From Paracoccus denitrificans (GTDB taxonomy: Bacteria > Pseudomonadota > Alphaproteobacteria > Rhodobacterales > Rhodobacteraceae): a DNA stretch of 52,262 bases. The notes beneath the pieces were generated by a model, which saw only the letters and a list, made by a program, of their open reading frames with translations, did not search any database and had not been told where the DNA came from. Positions within the stretch are counted from its first letter, which is position 1. Every line of letters begins with the position of its first letter. Shown here piece after piece: positions 25,683 to 34,373 of the stretch. Both the position numbers and the translations under genes were made by a program. Location of the stretch: positions 1-52,262 of the forward strand of contig NZ_FNEA01000029.1 in NCBI RefSeq assembly GCF_900100045.1. The letters are read 5' to 3'.

Positions 25683-25835
25683 TCATTGGCTTGTCTCCCG
25701 CGACCATGAGATCGCATTGACGTAGATGCCGAGCGGATTGGCGCGCAGGGCCTCGGCGCTGCGGGACGTCTGCAGCATCACGGTCAGGATGGCGGTCCAG
25801 CGTTCCGTCGCAGACAGCGGGCCGACAACAAGCAG
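25683..25835 (-). pseudogene. trbF: trbF relic (conjugal transfer protein, C-terminus)
   Basis: The last 45 or so codons match the TrbF C-terminus: ATERWTAILTV, then EALRANPLGIYVNAISWSRE and a TGA at 25683-25685. It lies just upstream of the trbG relic, the normal trb gene order. The N-terminal three quarters are gone; the homology begins near 25830. From 25836 to 25997 nothing can be assigned. Confidence 0.75.
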
Positions 25836-25997
25836 TCGGATACCCGCAGGCACATTGAATCTTCCACCGGAACACTCGCAGTGACGTTTCCGTCAGTCCT
25901 GACAATTGTCGGGGTCGCGTCCCCGGCTCCTCCGGATCAAGCCCGTCTCAATGCCTCGCACGGCCTCACCGCGAGCGCTTCCCTCGTCAACCGTCGG

Positions 25998-26984
25998 TCA
26001 GGGCGCTGCAAGCAGCGGTCCCTCGAGCAGCTCCATCAGACGCCCGAAATGCCCGTCCGACCGGGCAGGCGCATTCGGGTCCGAGGTGATGGCGACAGCC
26101 AGGTCGCGTTCGGGATGTGCGGCGATAATCTGGCCGCCATAGCCGCGGGCGATGATGAACCCGCTCTCGCTCAGGAACCAACCATAGCCGTAGTCGAGCC
26201 CTGACCAGGGTGAACGGGTACGGGGCCGGACCGAGGCTCGCATCCAGTCGGTCGAAACGACCTGCCGGCCCTCGAACCGTCCGCCGTCACGCAGGAGAAC
26301 GGCGATGCGCAGCATGGCGCGCGGCGTCAGCGCCATCTCGTTGCCACCGAAATAGAAGCCTTGCGGATCACGGGTCCAGGCGGGGATCTCAATGCCAAGC
26401 GGGCGGCCGAGAACCGCGCGCGCCTGCTCGAGCAGGCTGTCGCCCGTCGCAACCGCAAGGGCCGCGCCAAGGATATGGGTGGTGCCGGTGGAATAGATCA
26501 TGCGCCCGCCCGGCGCGGCGACCATCGGCCGGCGCAGGGCGAAGGCAACCCAATTGCCGGAATTGACCCAGGCGCCGTAATTGCCGCCCGATGTCCCCTC
26601 AAGGCCGGCGCGCAACGTGACCAGATCCTCGATGGTCAGGTCCGCGGCACCGGGGGTCGCATCCGACGGAATGATCGAGGGCGCGACCGCACCCAGCGTC
26701 GCATCCACGCCGGCAATCGCTCCTTGCGAGATAGCACTGCCGGCAAGCAGCGCAACGATGCTTTTCGAGCATGACTTGATATTCGCGACCCGGTCGAGGC
26801 CGGGGCCGCGAAAGGCCTCCGCAAGGACGATATCCTCGCCCCGCTGCACCATGATCGCATGCAGCTGAGGCAGCTCTCCGGCGAGCGAACCCATATCGCT
26901 TGCGGTCTGAGCGGCCGCCCGACTGACGAGCGGGGCGGCCAGTGTGGTCAGAAGAGCGGTCGAAAAGGCCCGTCGGCTCAGCAT
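25998..26984 (-). CDS. Serine hydrolase, beta-lactamase class C fold, Tat-exported
   Basis: A 328-residue protein. It begins with a twin-arginine signal (SRRAFST, then a hydrophobic run to SRAAAQ). The nucleophile motif SxxK is Ser71-Cys-Ser-Lys74, and the second motif is a Tyr-Ser-Thr (IYSTGTTH) in place of YxN. The family includes penicillin-binding-like esterases and 6-aminohexanoate-dimer hydrolase (NylB-like). ATG 26984 with GAGGGA upstream is preferred over a TTG at 26990. It stands alone between plasmid relics. Confidence 0.8.
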   Translation of the reverse strand: MLSRRAFSTALLTTLAAPLVSRAAAQTASDMGSLAGELPQLHAIMVQRGEDIVLAEAFRGPGLDRVANIKSCSKSIVALLAGSAISQGAIAGVDATLGAVAPSIIPSDATPGAADLTIEDLVTLRAGLEGTSGGNYGAWVNSGNWVAFALRRPMVAAPGGRMIYSTGTTHILGAALAVATGDSLLEQARAVLGRPLGIEIPAWTRDPQGFYFGGNEMALTPRAMLRIAVLLRDGGRFEGRQVVSTDWMRASVRPRTRSPWSGLDYGYGWFLSESGFIIARGYGGQIIAAHPERDLAVAITSDPNAPARSDGHFGRLMELLEGPLLAAP

Positions 26985-27017
26985 TGGCAATCGTCCCTCG
27001 CGTTTACCGTGCAGGTG

Positions 27018-27290
27018 TCAGGCGGATCGAGCGCCAGCCATCTCGATCCGGATCAGCCGCTGCCAGTCGTCTCCGAAATCGTAGACATGGTTGAAACTGT
27101 CGTTGCGCCCGACGAATCCTGCAACCGGACCTCAGTATAGCCGAATGTGCAGGGTCCGGCGAAACCATCGTCCAGCAGGGCCGGATCGCCATAGCGCAAC
27201 CCGCCGATGCGGAATTCGTGCAGATGAACGCCGCCTGCAGGGCCGGATGCAGCCGGTCCAGCGTCCAGTCGCAGGGAACCACCAACCGCC
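27018..27290 (-). pseudogene. Plasmid pRiA4b ORF-3-family protein, frameshifted
   Basis: Three successive minus-strand frames restore one protein: VVPCDWTLDRLHPALQAAF, then HLHEFRIGGLRYGDPALLDD and FGYTEVRLQD, then NHVYDFGDDWQRLIRIE before a TGA at 27018. These are the hallmark segments of the PRiA4_ORF3 family, common on rhizobial and Paracoccus-type plasmids and near IS elements. At least two frameshifts make it a pseudogene. Confidence 0.7.
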
Positions 27291-27324
27291 CCTAAACTGC
27301 GGCAATGATCTCAGACGAGAAAGA

Positions 27325-27909
27325 CTAACCGCGCAGCAGGGCGGGCAGGCTGCCGCTAGCCAGAACCGCACGCGCCAGATCCAGCATCGGCGGCAGTGGA
27401 TAGGTGTCCGAATTGCCGCGCGCCCTACGGATATGGGATACCGCACTGTCCAGCGTCGGAAACGTGCCAGGCGCGCGCAGGTGCAGATAGATCGCCAGCA
27501 CGACGACCGATCGCGACCGCCCGCCCCGGCAATTCACCAGCACATGCCCGGCGCGATGGGCGGGATAGTTCGGCTTGCCGGGGCTGGCCTGCGTGACCAA
27601 CCCTTCCAGCGCCAGCACGGCGGCGGCGAGATGGGCGGGCGTATTGCCCGCCCCGTCGATCAGCCCCACCTTGGCACGGCGCATATGGGTGCCGTCGGGC
27701 AGTTGCAGGGGCGCGACGTCGATGTTCAGCGACACATTCAGCGAAGAGGTGATGCCCGCCGCCAGCAGCGCGGCGCCGTCGCTGGCGCCGGTCAGGTTGC
27801 CGACGTAAAGGCGGCAGATCCGGCCCTGGGGCAGGATCAGGTCATGGACCGGGACAAGGATCGTGGTGTCGTTCTCGGCCCGCTCGCGGGTGGTTTCCTT
27901 GATCAGCAT
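27325..27909 (-). CDS. Dual-specificity-type protein/small-molecule phosphatase
   Basis: A 194-residue cysteine phosphatase. The CX5R loop reads C127RGGRSR133 after HVLVN, and Asp85 in LIDGAGN may be the general acid. The fold start, RLYVGNLTGASD, is that of small DSP-like enzymes. Its ATG lies 68 bases inside the end of the metallo-hydrolase gene, so it is the last member of the ABC operon. Enzymes like this can act on phosphoproteins or on phosphorylated small molecules; the operon favours the latter. Confidence 0.75.
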   Translation of the reverse strand: MLIKETTRERAENDTTILVPVHDLILPQGRICRLYVGNLTGASDGAALLAAGITSSLNVSLNIDVAPLQLPDGTHMRRAKVGLIDGAGNTPAHLAAAVLALEGLVTQASPGKPNYPAHRAGHVLVNCRGGRSRSVVVLAIYLHLRAPGTFPTLDSAVSHIRRARGNSDTYPLPPMLDLARAVLASGSLPALLRG

Positions 27910-28960
27910 GGATTGGGCTTTCTTCTGTCGGGGGGCAGATCCGGTCCGGTCGCCAGATCGGGGCCAGGGCCAGCGCGAGTTCAGGGGCATCGTCCAATGC
28001 CCCGAAGGCGGGAACCAGATGCCTGGCGCCGGTGATTTCGGCCAGCCAGATCTGGTCGCGGGCGCGGGGATGCACGTTCCAGGGATTCCGGCTGGCGCGA
28101 CCCGCAGCGATCAGCCCCGCCGCCGCGCTGCCGGGGGCGACATGGCCGGTGAAGATGAAGCGCCAGCCTCGTGCATCGGCGATCAGGCGTGACACCAGAT
28201 CGCCGGGGCGCTCGGTATCTGCGGCGATGATCACATCGCCGTCGCGAGCCTCCGACGGGGTGGTGACGCTGCGCAGATCGGGCAACGCCCCCTGCAACTC
28301 GGCCCGGACCTGCGGGCAGACAACCGGCGACAGGCCAAGGGCGGACAGTCGCAGCGCCATATCCGCGCCGCGCCCGAGGATAGGGACCGGCAGCACCGTG
28401 CCGGGGACGATGCTGTCCGCCAGCGCCGGCGCCTGCTCGGCCAACGCCTGATCGCGGTCGCCATAGGAAAGATCGGTGATCACCAGACCTGCCCGGGGCG
28501 GGGGATCGAAGGGCAGAAGCCCGGATTCCCGGCTCCAGTCGCCCATGTAAAGCGCGCCGCCCTCTTGCGGCAGATGCAGCCAGATGCCGCCCATGGCATG
28601 TCCGCTGCGCCCGACCAGGACAGGCAGGCTCAGCAGTTGCGCAGAGCCTTGCAGCGGCAGGGCGTGGCAGGCTTCGGGCGGCAGATGCAGGCCCAGCAGC
28701 GGCAGCGCGTCGAAGGTGGTGCGGCTGGCAAAGACCGACGGACAGCCCAGCCGGGGCCACAGGTCGATGGCCCCGACATGGTCGATATGCGCATGGGACA
28801 GGAAGATCGCATCGACCCGTCCGATGCCGTCCAGATCCGGGCGCTGGCCCGGTGTCGGCCCCTCGCCCAGATCCATCAGGATCCGCCGCCCGGCAATCTC
28901 CAGCAGGAAGGCTGCCGGGGATTTGCCGCCCAGGCCGCTGAATGCCGTCAGAACTGCCAT
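27842..28960 (-). CDS. Metallo-beta-lactamase-fold hydrolase
   Basis: A 372-residue protein with the metal motif HAHIDH (56-61), typical of MBL-fold hydrolases. It begins with MAVLTAFSGLGGKSP and has the ILMDLGEGP strand before the motif; later YMGDWSRES, VVITDLSYGD-like and FTGHVAPGS segments resemble the beta-CASP/RNA-nuclease-like layout (COG1236 style). The start at 28960 lies 13 bases inside the permease gene. It could be a phosphodiesterase or a nuclease-like enzyme; PhnP-like work on a phosphorylated import product is one option. No signal peptide is seen. Confidence 0.72.
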   Translation of the reverse strand: MAVLTAFSGLGGKSPAAFLLEIAGRRILMDLGEGPTPGQRPDLDGIGRVDAIFLSHAHIDHVGAIDLWPRLGCPSVFASRTTFDALPLLGLHLPPEACHALPLQGSAQLLSLPVLVGRSGHAMGGIWLHLPQEGGALYMGDWSRESGLLPFDPPPRAGLVITDLSYGDRDQALAEQAPALADSIVPGTVLPVPILGRGADMALRLSALGLSPVVCPQVRAELQGALPDLRSVTTPSEARDGDVIIAADTERPGDLVSRLIADARGWRFIFTGHVAPGSAAAGLIAAGRASRNPWNVHPRARDQIWLAEITGARHLVPAFGALDDAPELALALAPIWRPDRICPPTEESPIHADQGNHPRAGRERHHDPCPGP

Positions 28961-30675
28961 GGCAACACGCCTTTCGGCAGAAAGCGCGACAGGGCCGTCG
29001 ACAGCAGCATCAGCGCCAGCACGCCCAGGATCATCAGGCAGCCAACGGCGGCGGCGAGGGTCGAGGCCCCGCCTTCCTCGAGGAAGATGATCATCGGCCC
29101 GATGGTGCGGGTGCCCGAGGAGATCAGCAGGATCGAGGTCTGGATCTCGTTGATCGCGGTCATGAAGACGATCACGGCGGCGGCGATGGCGGTGGGCGCG
29201 ATCAGCGGCCAGATCACGTCGCGCATCCGGCGCAGGAAACCCGCACCCGCGACCTGTGCGGCCTCTTCCAGCGCGCGGTCGATCTGGGCATAGCCCGACA
29301 GCACCGGGCGCAGCGCCAGCGCGAAGAAACCCGCGACATAGGCGGCCAGGATGATCCAGGGCGTGCCATAGATCGACACCCCGACCCCCGGCAAGGGCCG
29401 CAGGAACAGCAGGATCATCGCGACGCCCAGCGTGATGCCCGGCAGGGTATAGGCGGCCTCGGAACCGAAATGGAGCAGCCGCACCAAGGGCCCGCGCCGC
29501 CATGTCAGGAAATAGCCAAGGAAAACCGAAGCCAGCATCAGAAAGCCCATGGTGAACAGGGTCAGCCACAGCGAGGTGACGAAGGCATCGCGCAGCGACA
29601 CTTGCTGGAACAGCGCCGAGACGTAGTTCTTCAGCGTCATCGTCTCCGCCGTCAGCGGCAGGCCGTATGCGGTGACCAGCGAAGTCTGGAGCAGCGCCGA
29701 CAGCGGCAGCAGCAGCGAGACGATGAGATAGCCCCAGAGCAGCGCCGCGACCACGACCCCGGCCCGACCCAGCGGAAGCATCAGCGGACGGCTGCCCAGA
29801 TCGACGCGGGTATCGCTGCGATCGCCCGCGCGCGCGGCCAGCAGCACGCCCGCCACGGTCAGGGCGGTCAGCACCAAGGACAACGCGGCCATGTTCGGCA
29901 GGGCACCTGGCCCCAGCCCATTGATCTGCTGATAGATCTGGGTGATCAGCGTCGGCACGCGTGCGGGAATGCCCAGCATGGCCTGAATGCCGAAATTCCC
30001 AATGGCCGAGACGAAGGCGAGGCTGGCCGCCGCCATCATGCCGCCGCGTGCCAAAGGCAGGATCACGGTCAGCAGCACCCGGCCCGGACCGGCGCCGGCG
30101 GCGCGTGCCGCCTCGGCCAGATCCAGCGGAATGCGGCGCAGGCTGGCCTGCATCGCAAGATAGACCAGCGGTGCGTTGTAGATGCCCAGAAGCAGGATGA
30201 TCCCGGTTTTGGAATACAAGGGATGCCGCGTGCCCGCCTCCATCGACAGGCCGAGGAAGCCCAGCACCGGGCCGGAGGGTGAGAGGGCCTGGATCCAGGC
30301 CATGGCGGTCACCTGCGGGGGGATCATCAGGGGCAGCACGAAGGCAAAGACCAGCGCCGATTTGCCGCTCAGGTCGGTCTGCACCATGATCACCGCGAAG
30401 ATCGTGCCGACCAGCACGGAAACAAGGGTCGAGGCCAGCGAAATATGGATGGTGTTCCAGATCGCCGCCCCGGTCTGCGGGCGCGAGAACAGCTTTGCCA
30501 GCCGCTCGATCGCCAGACCGCCATCGTCGAAAAGGGCCGCCTGCGCCAGCCGCAACATCGGCGCGACGGAAACCGACAGGATCAGCACGGCCAGCAGGGC
30601 CAGAACGATCCTTTCGGAGGAAAGCCGGAAAAGGGGCGCGCGCGGCGCCCCTGCGCTGTTCGGGATGGAGGTCAT
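28948..30675 (-). CDS. Iron-type ABC transporter permease, fused two-domain
   Basis: A 575-residue permease with about 12 membrane segments, formed by two MalF-like halves, each with an EAA loop (DLAEAARAAGAGPGRVLLTVILP near 188 and ALEEAAQVAGAGFLRRMRDVIWP near 478, cited as EAARAAGA and EAAQVAGA). This is the FbpB/AfuB/PhnV-like architecture for ferric ion, phosphonate, thiamine or sugar-phosphate import. It starts five bases after the binding protein. Confidence 0.88.
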   Translation of the reverse strand: MTSIPNSAGAPRAPLFRLSSERIVLALLAVLILSVSVAPMLRLAQAALFDDGGLAIERLAKLFSRPQTGAAIWNTIHISLASTLVSVLVGTIFAVIMVQTDLSGKSALVFAFVLPLMIPPQVTAMAWIQALSPSGPVLGFLGLSMEAGTRHPLYSKTGIILLLGIYNAPLVYLAMQASLRRIPLDLAEAARAAGAGPGRVLLTVILPLARGGMMAAASLAFVSAIGNFGIQAMLGIPARVPTLITQIYQQINGLGPGALPNMAALSLVLTALTVAGVLLAARAGDRSDTRVDLGSRPLMLPLGRAGVVVAALLWGYLIVSLLLPLSALLQTSLVTAYGLPLTAETMTLKNYVSALFQQVSLRDAFVTSLWLTLFTMGFLMLASVFLGYFLTWRRGPLVRLLHFGSEAAYTLPGITLGVAMILLFLRPLPGVGVSIYGTPWIILAAYVAGFFALALRPVLSGYAQIDRALEEAAQVAGAGFLRRMRDVIWPLIAPTAIAAAVIVFMTAINEIQTSILLISSGTRTIGPMIIFLEEGGASTLAAAVGCLMILGVLALMLLSTALSRFLPKGVLPWQF

Positions 30676-30680
30676 CCCGA

Positions 30681-31649
30681 TCAGCCGCCGAAGATTTCGG
30701 TGAACCTGGCGCGCGCCTCGACATCCTCGGCCACCGCACGGTCGGCATCCAGCGGCATCAGTTTGATCTCGGACAGCGCAGGCATCCCCTCGGGCGACGC
30801 GACCTTGGGATCGACCGGCATGTAGCCCTGTTCGGCCGCCAGTTTCTGGCCCTCTTCCGACAGCACGAAGCTGACGAAGGTCCGGGCCGCTTCCACCTGA
30901 TCGGTGCCGGCGAGGATCGCCACCGGCTCGGTAAAGAAGGTGGCGCCTTCGGCCGGATAGACGAATTCCACCGGCGAGCCTGCCCTTTTGGCGCGCAGCA
31001 CATCGGCATCGATGTTGACGCCATACTTCACCTGGCCCCCGGCCACGGCCTTGAGCACCGGACCATTGCCGCCCTCGGGCACCACGCCAAGCGCGTTCAG
31101 ACGCTCGTAATAGTCCCAGCCCTGGGCGGCGTCCTGCAGCAGCGAATGCATGTGGATCAGCGCCGCGCCGGAATAAAGCGGGCTCGGGGCGACGATCTGG
31201 CCTGCATTGGCGTCCTGGAACAGATCGGCCCAGCCCGTGACGGGCGCGGCGATCCGGGTGTTGTAGACGATGCCGGTGGACGAGATCTTGGTGCCGAAGA
31301 AGGTCTTGTCGGCATCATACATCAGCGGGTCGATACCTTCGAGCGGCGCTTCGGGCCAGGCCAGCAGCAGGCCCTGGCTTTTCAGCGTGCCCAGATTGAT
31401 GCTGTCGGCGACCAGCAACACGTCGGCCTTGATGCCGCCGGCTTCCTGCTCGGCGGTCAGGATGTTCATCAGCTGCGAGGTGCCGTTGCGCATCCATTCC
31501 ACGGTGATGTCGGGATGCCTGGCCATGAAGGCATCGACGGTCTGCTGCGCGATTTCCGGCGATTGCGAGGTGTAGAGCGTCAGCGTGGTCTGCGCCGACA
31601 CCGCAGTCGCGGACAGCATCAGGGCAAGGGTGGTGACAGTCAGGCGCAT
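30681..31649 (-). CDS. Iron-type ABC transporter substrate-binding protein
   Basis: A 322-residue periplasmic protein. The signal peptide ends near residue 19-20 (ATAVSAQ). The mature part begins LTLYTSQSPEIAQQTV, as in the ferric/AfuA/2-aminoethylphosphonate-binding group. Residues NGTSQLM, KISSTGIVYNT and SPLYSGAAL line the probable pocket. No tyrosine pair typical of ferric binding is obvious, so phosphonate or organophosphate is as likely as iron. The ATPase gene upstream overlaps its start by ten bases. Confidence 0.85.
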   Translation of the reverse strand: MRLTVTTLALMLSATAVSAQTTLTLYTSQSPEIAQQTVDAFMARHPDITVEWMRNGTSQLMNILTAEQEAGGIKADVLLVADSINLGTLKSQGLLLAWPEAPLEGIDPLMYDADKTFFGTKISSTGIVYNTRIAAPVTGWADLFQDANAGQIVAPSPLYSGAALIHMHSLLQDAAQGWDYYERLNALGVVPEGGNGPVLKAVAGGQVKYGVNIDADVLRAKRAGSPVEFVYPAEGATFFTEPVAILAGTDQVEAARTFVSFVLSEEGQKLAAEQGYMPVDPKVASPEGMPALSEIKLMPLDADRAVAEDVEARARFTEIFGG

Positions 31650-32788
31650 TGGAATTGCTCCGTAAGATGCGAAGAGGAGGAGGAAGGGATCGGCGCCGCG
31701 CCGGGAGCGGAGGTGCCGGAAAGCGGGATGGCCCAGAGGTCGCGGAACGCCAGGTCAAGGCGCGCGCCCGGTTCGGGCGGCGTGGCCGTGTCGGGCAGCA
31801 CCATGGGCAGCCGGAGGGACGGATCCGTCTCGGGGCGCAGCTCATAGGACCAGCTGCCGCCGCGATAGGTGCGGGCGGTGACACGGGCGGGGATGCCGGC
31901 CTCGCCCGGATGGACGGGCTGGATATCGGCGGGATGGGTCGAGGCCATGGCCAATGGCCGGGCGGTTTCCCCGGCATGGCAGCGCAGCCGGACGCGCGTT
32001 CCCAGAAGATCGGCCATGGCAAGCCCGTTCCCCATGGGGCGCAGGCCCTCGACCGGCAGCACCAGCCCGCCCCCTATGAAACCGGCCACCGTGGCGTCGG
32101 CAGGTTCGCGATATAGTTGCCGGGGGCTGGCGCATTGCAGCAGGCGGCCCTTGTCCATCACCGCGATGCGGTCGGCCAGGGCCATCGCCTCGGATTGGTC
32201 ATGGGTGATATAGACCAGCGTCGCCCCGCTTTCGCGGTGGAAGCGGTGGAACTCGTCTTCCATCGTGGCGCGCAGATGCACATCCAGGTTGGCCAGCGGC
32301 TCATCCAGCAGCACCAGATCCGAACCGGCGGCCAGGCAGCGGGCCAGCGCGACCCGCTGGCGTTGCCCGCCCGACAGATCAGCCGGGCGACGGCCGGCAA
32401 AGGGCGCCAGGTTGACGGTGTCCAGCGCCCGGGCCACCCTGGCCTCGCGTTCGGCCCGGGGCAGGCGCGCCACCTTCAGCGCATAGCCGACATTTTCCGC
32501 CACCGACATATGCGGCCACAGCGCGTAGTTCTGGAACACGATGCCGATGCCGCGCCCTTCGGGCGGCACCATGACATTTCCACCCGCCACCTGCCGGTCG
32601 CCCAGGGTGATCGTGCCTTCATCGGGACGGTCAAAGCCTGCAACCAGCCGCAGCAGCGTGGTCTTGCCGCAGCCCGAGGGGCCAAGCACGGCCACGAATT
32701 CGCCCACCGCGATGTCGAGGTCGATACCCGACAGGACTCTGGTCTCGCCATAGCTCTTGCCGATGTTCGACAGCCGCAAACCCGTCAT
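31640..32788 (-). CDS. Iron-type ABC transporter ATP-binding protein
   Basis: A 382-residue ATPase. Walker A GPSGCGKTT (about 38), signature LSGGQRQRVALARCL, Walker B DLVLLDEPLANLD and YITHDQSEAMAL are present, with a TOBE domain at the C-terminus. The start at 32788 (MTGLRLSNIG) has GGGAC at suitable spacing; longer in-frame starts lack one. It is the first gene of the operon ATPase-binding protein-permease-MBL-phosphatase on the minus strand. Confidence 0.9.
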   Translation of the reverse strand: MTGLRLSNIGKSYGETRVLSGIDLDIAVGEFVAVLGPSGCGKTTLLRLVAGFDRPDEGTITLGDRQVAGGNVMVPPEGRGIGIVFQNYALWPHMSVAENVGYALKVARLPRAEREARVARALDTVNLAPFAGRRPADLSGGQRQRVALARCLAAGSDLVLLDEPLANLDVHLRATMEDEFHRFHRESGATLVYITHDQSEAMALADRIAVMDKGRLLQCASPRQLYREPADATVAGFIGGGLVLPVEGLRPMGNGLAMADLLGTRVRLRCHAGETARPLAMASTHPADIQPVHPGEAGIPARVTARTYRGGSWSYELRPETDPSLRLPMVLPDTATPPEPGARLDLAFRDLWAIPLSGTSAPGAAPIPSSSSSHLTEQFQCA

Positions 32789-32950
32789 GCCGCGCTGTCC
32801 CTTTCCTGTCATTTCCGGCGCGACTGATGCCGCGGCGGCATGACATGAGCGTGGCCGTTCTGTAAAATCTTGATGAACCTTGCGGTTCGGATGCACGATG
32901 CTGGCGCATTCAGCCAGCCACTGCCTTGCCGACGCTGGGGAGAAGATCGA

Positions 32951-33466
32951 ATGGTCTCATACGTTGCACTGCTGCGCGCCGTGAATGTCGGCGGAACAGG
33001 CAAGCTGCCGATGACGGAGTTGAAGGCGATGTGCGCCGCCGAGGGTTTCGGCAAGGTCCGCACCTATATCGCCAGCGGCAATGTCGTATTCTCGTCCGAC
33101 CAGCCCGCGTTGGAGGTCAAGCGGGCGCTTGAGAAACGTCTGGAAGACCATGCCGGCAAGCCGGTCGGCGTCATCCTGCGCACCGCGAAAGAGATGGCGG
33201 ACGTTCTCAACGCGAACCCGTTTCCTGACGCCCCGCCCAGCGGGACTGTCGCCATATTTCTGGACAGCCCGCCACCCGCCGACACGCTCGAAACGATGAA
33301 GCACCGGAAGGACGAAGAGGTTCGGCTGGGCAAGCGGGAAATCTATGTGGCTTATGGCGCGGCGGGCATGGGCCGCTCGAAGCTGGCGATTCCCGCAGCC
33401 GCGGATGGCACCGCTCGCAACATGAATACCATCGCAAAACTCGCCGAGCTCGCGGCCTCGATATAA
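32951..33466 (+). CDS. DUF1697 family protein
   Basis: A 171-residue protein with the DUF1697 start YVALLRAVNVGGTGKLPM, the next conserved run VRTYIASGNVVFSS, and a final GRSKLAIP...ATARNMNTIAKL-like end (here KLAIPAAADGTARNMNT). The family is widespread and without an established function. It stands alone, divergent from the ABC operon, with no clear operon partner; 33467-33606 holds no gene. Confidence 0.85.
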   Translation: MVSYVALLRAVNVGGTGKLPMTELKAMCAAEGFGKVRTYIASGNVVFSSDQPALEVKRALEKRLEDHAGKPVGVILRTAKEMADVLNANPFPDAPPSGTVAIFLDSPPPADTLETMKHRKDEEVRLGKREIYVAYGAAGMGRSKLAIPAAADGTARNMNTIAKLAELAASI

Positions 33467-33606
33467 GATGCCCGGACCAGCCGCCAACGACGGAACAAGC
33501 TCGGGCCTCCCTGTCCGCCGCTTTCCGGTGCCGGGGGCGGCCGATGCCTGCACGTCGTCGCCTCGGGGCCGATCGCGAAGGCGCAGATCGGCAGTGATCG
33601 CTCAGG

Positions 33607-34359
33607 TCAGTGAATGACCTGTTGCAGGAACTCACGCGCGCGCGGGCTTTGCGGGTTGGTGAAGAAAGCGCCGGGCGCCGCTTCCTCGATCTTTTCACCG
33701 CGATCCATGAAGATCACCCGGTCGGCGACCTGCCGCGCAAAGCCCATCTCATGCGTGACGCAAAGCATGGTCATGCCCTCTTCGGCCAGTTCCACCATGG
33801 TGTCGAGCACCTCCTTGACCATCTCGGGGTCCAGCGCCGAGGTCGGCTCGTCGAAAAGCATCACCCGCGGCTGCATGCACAGCGCCCGCGCGATGGCGAC
33901 GCGCTGCTGCTGGCCGCCGGAAAGCTGGCCGGGATATTTTCCGGCCTGGTCGGGAATGCGCACCTTGGTCAGGTAATGCATGGCGCGCTCTTCCGCCTCG
34001 GCCTTGCCCAGGCCGCGCGACTTGCGCGGGGCGATGGTGCAGTTTTCCAGGATGGTCATATGCGGGAACAGGTTGAAGCTCTGAAAAACCATGCCGACCT
34101 CGCGGCGAATGGCGGCGACATCCTTGGTGTCCCCGGTCAGGCGGTGGCCGTCGACCAGGATTTCGCCGCTGTCGTGCCGCTCGATGCGGTTGATGCAGCG
34201 GATCAGCGTCGACTTTCCCGAACCCGAGGGGCCGCAGATGATGATCTTTTCGCCCTTCGCGACCTCAAGGCTCACATCGCGCAGCGCGTGGAAATTGCCG
34301 TAATGCTTGTTGACCTCGGTCAGCCTGATGACGGGGTCCGTGGGAACGGGGCTGTTCAT
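33607..34359 (-). CDS. Polar amino acid ABC transporter ATP-binding protein
   Basis: A 250-residue ATPase of the GlnQ/AapP type: Walker A GPSGSGKST, signature LSGGQQQRVAIARAL, Walker B VMLFDEPTSALDPE and CVTHEMGFARQV. The length and lack of a TOBE domain fit this class. AAAGG lies nine bases before the ATG. It is the last gene of a four-gene amino-acid-type importer on the minus strand, 14 bases after the permease. Confidence 0.92.
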   Translation of the reverse strand: MNSPVPTDPVIRLTEVNKHYGNFHALRDVSLEVAKGEKIIICGPSGSGKSTLIRCINRIERHDSGEILVDGHRLTGDTKDVAAIRREVGMVFQSFNLFPHMTILENCTIAPRKSRGLGKAEAEERAMHYLTKVRIPDQAGKYPGQLSGGQQQRVAIARALCMQPRVMLFDEPTSALDPEMVKEVLDTMVELAEEGMTMLCVTHEMGFARQVADRVIFMDRGEKIEEAAPGAFFTNPQSPRAREFLQQVIH

Positions 34360-34373
34360 GGCCGGGAACCTTT

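Noticed and set aside
30300..30748. Very long minus-strand frame spanning 27842-30748 as one protein
   Set aside because: Its upper two thirds are the wrong frame of the permease gene; only the MBL part from 28960 is coding in this frame.
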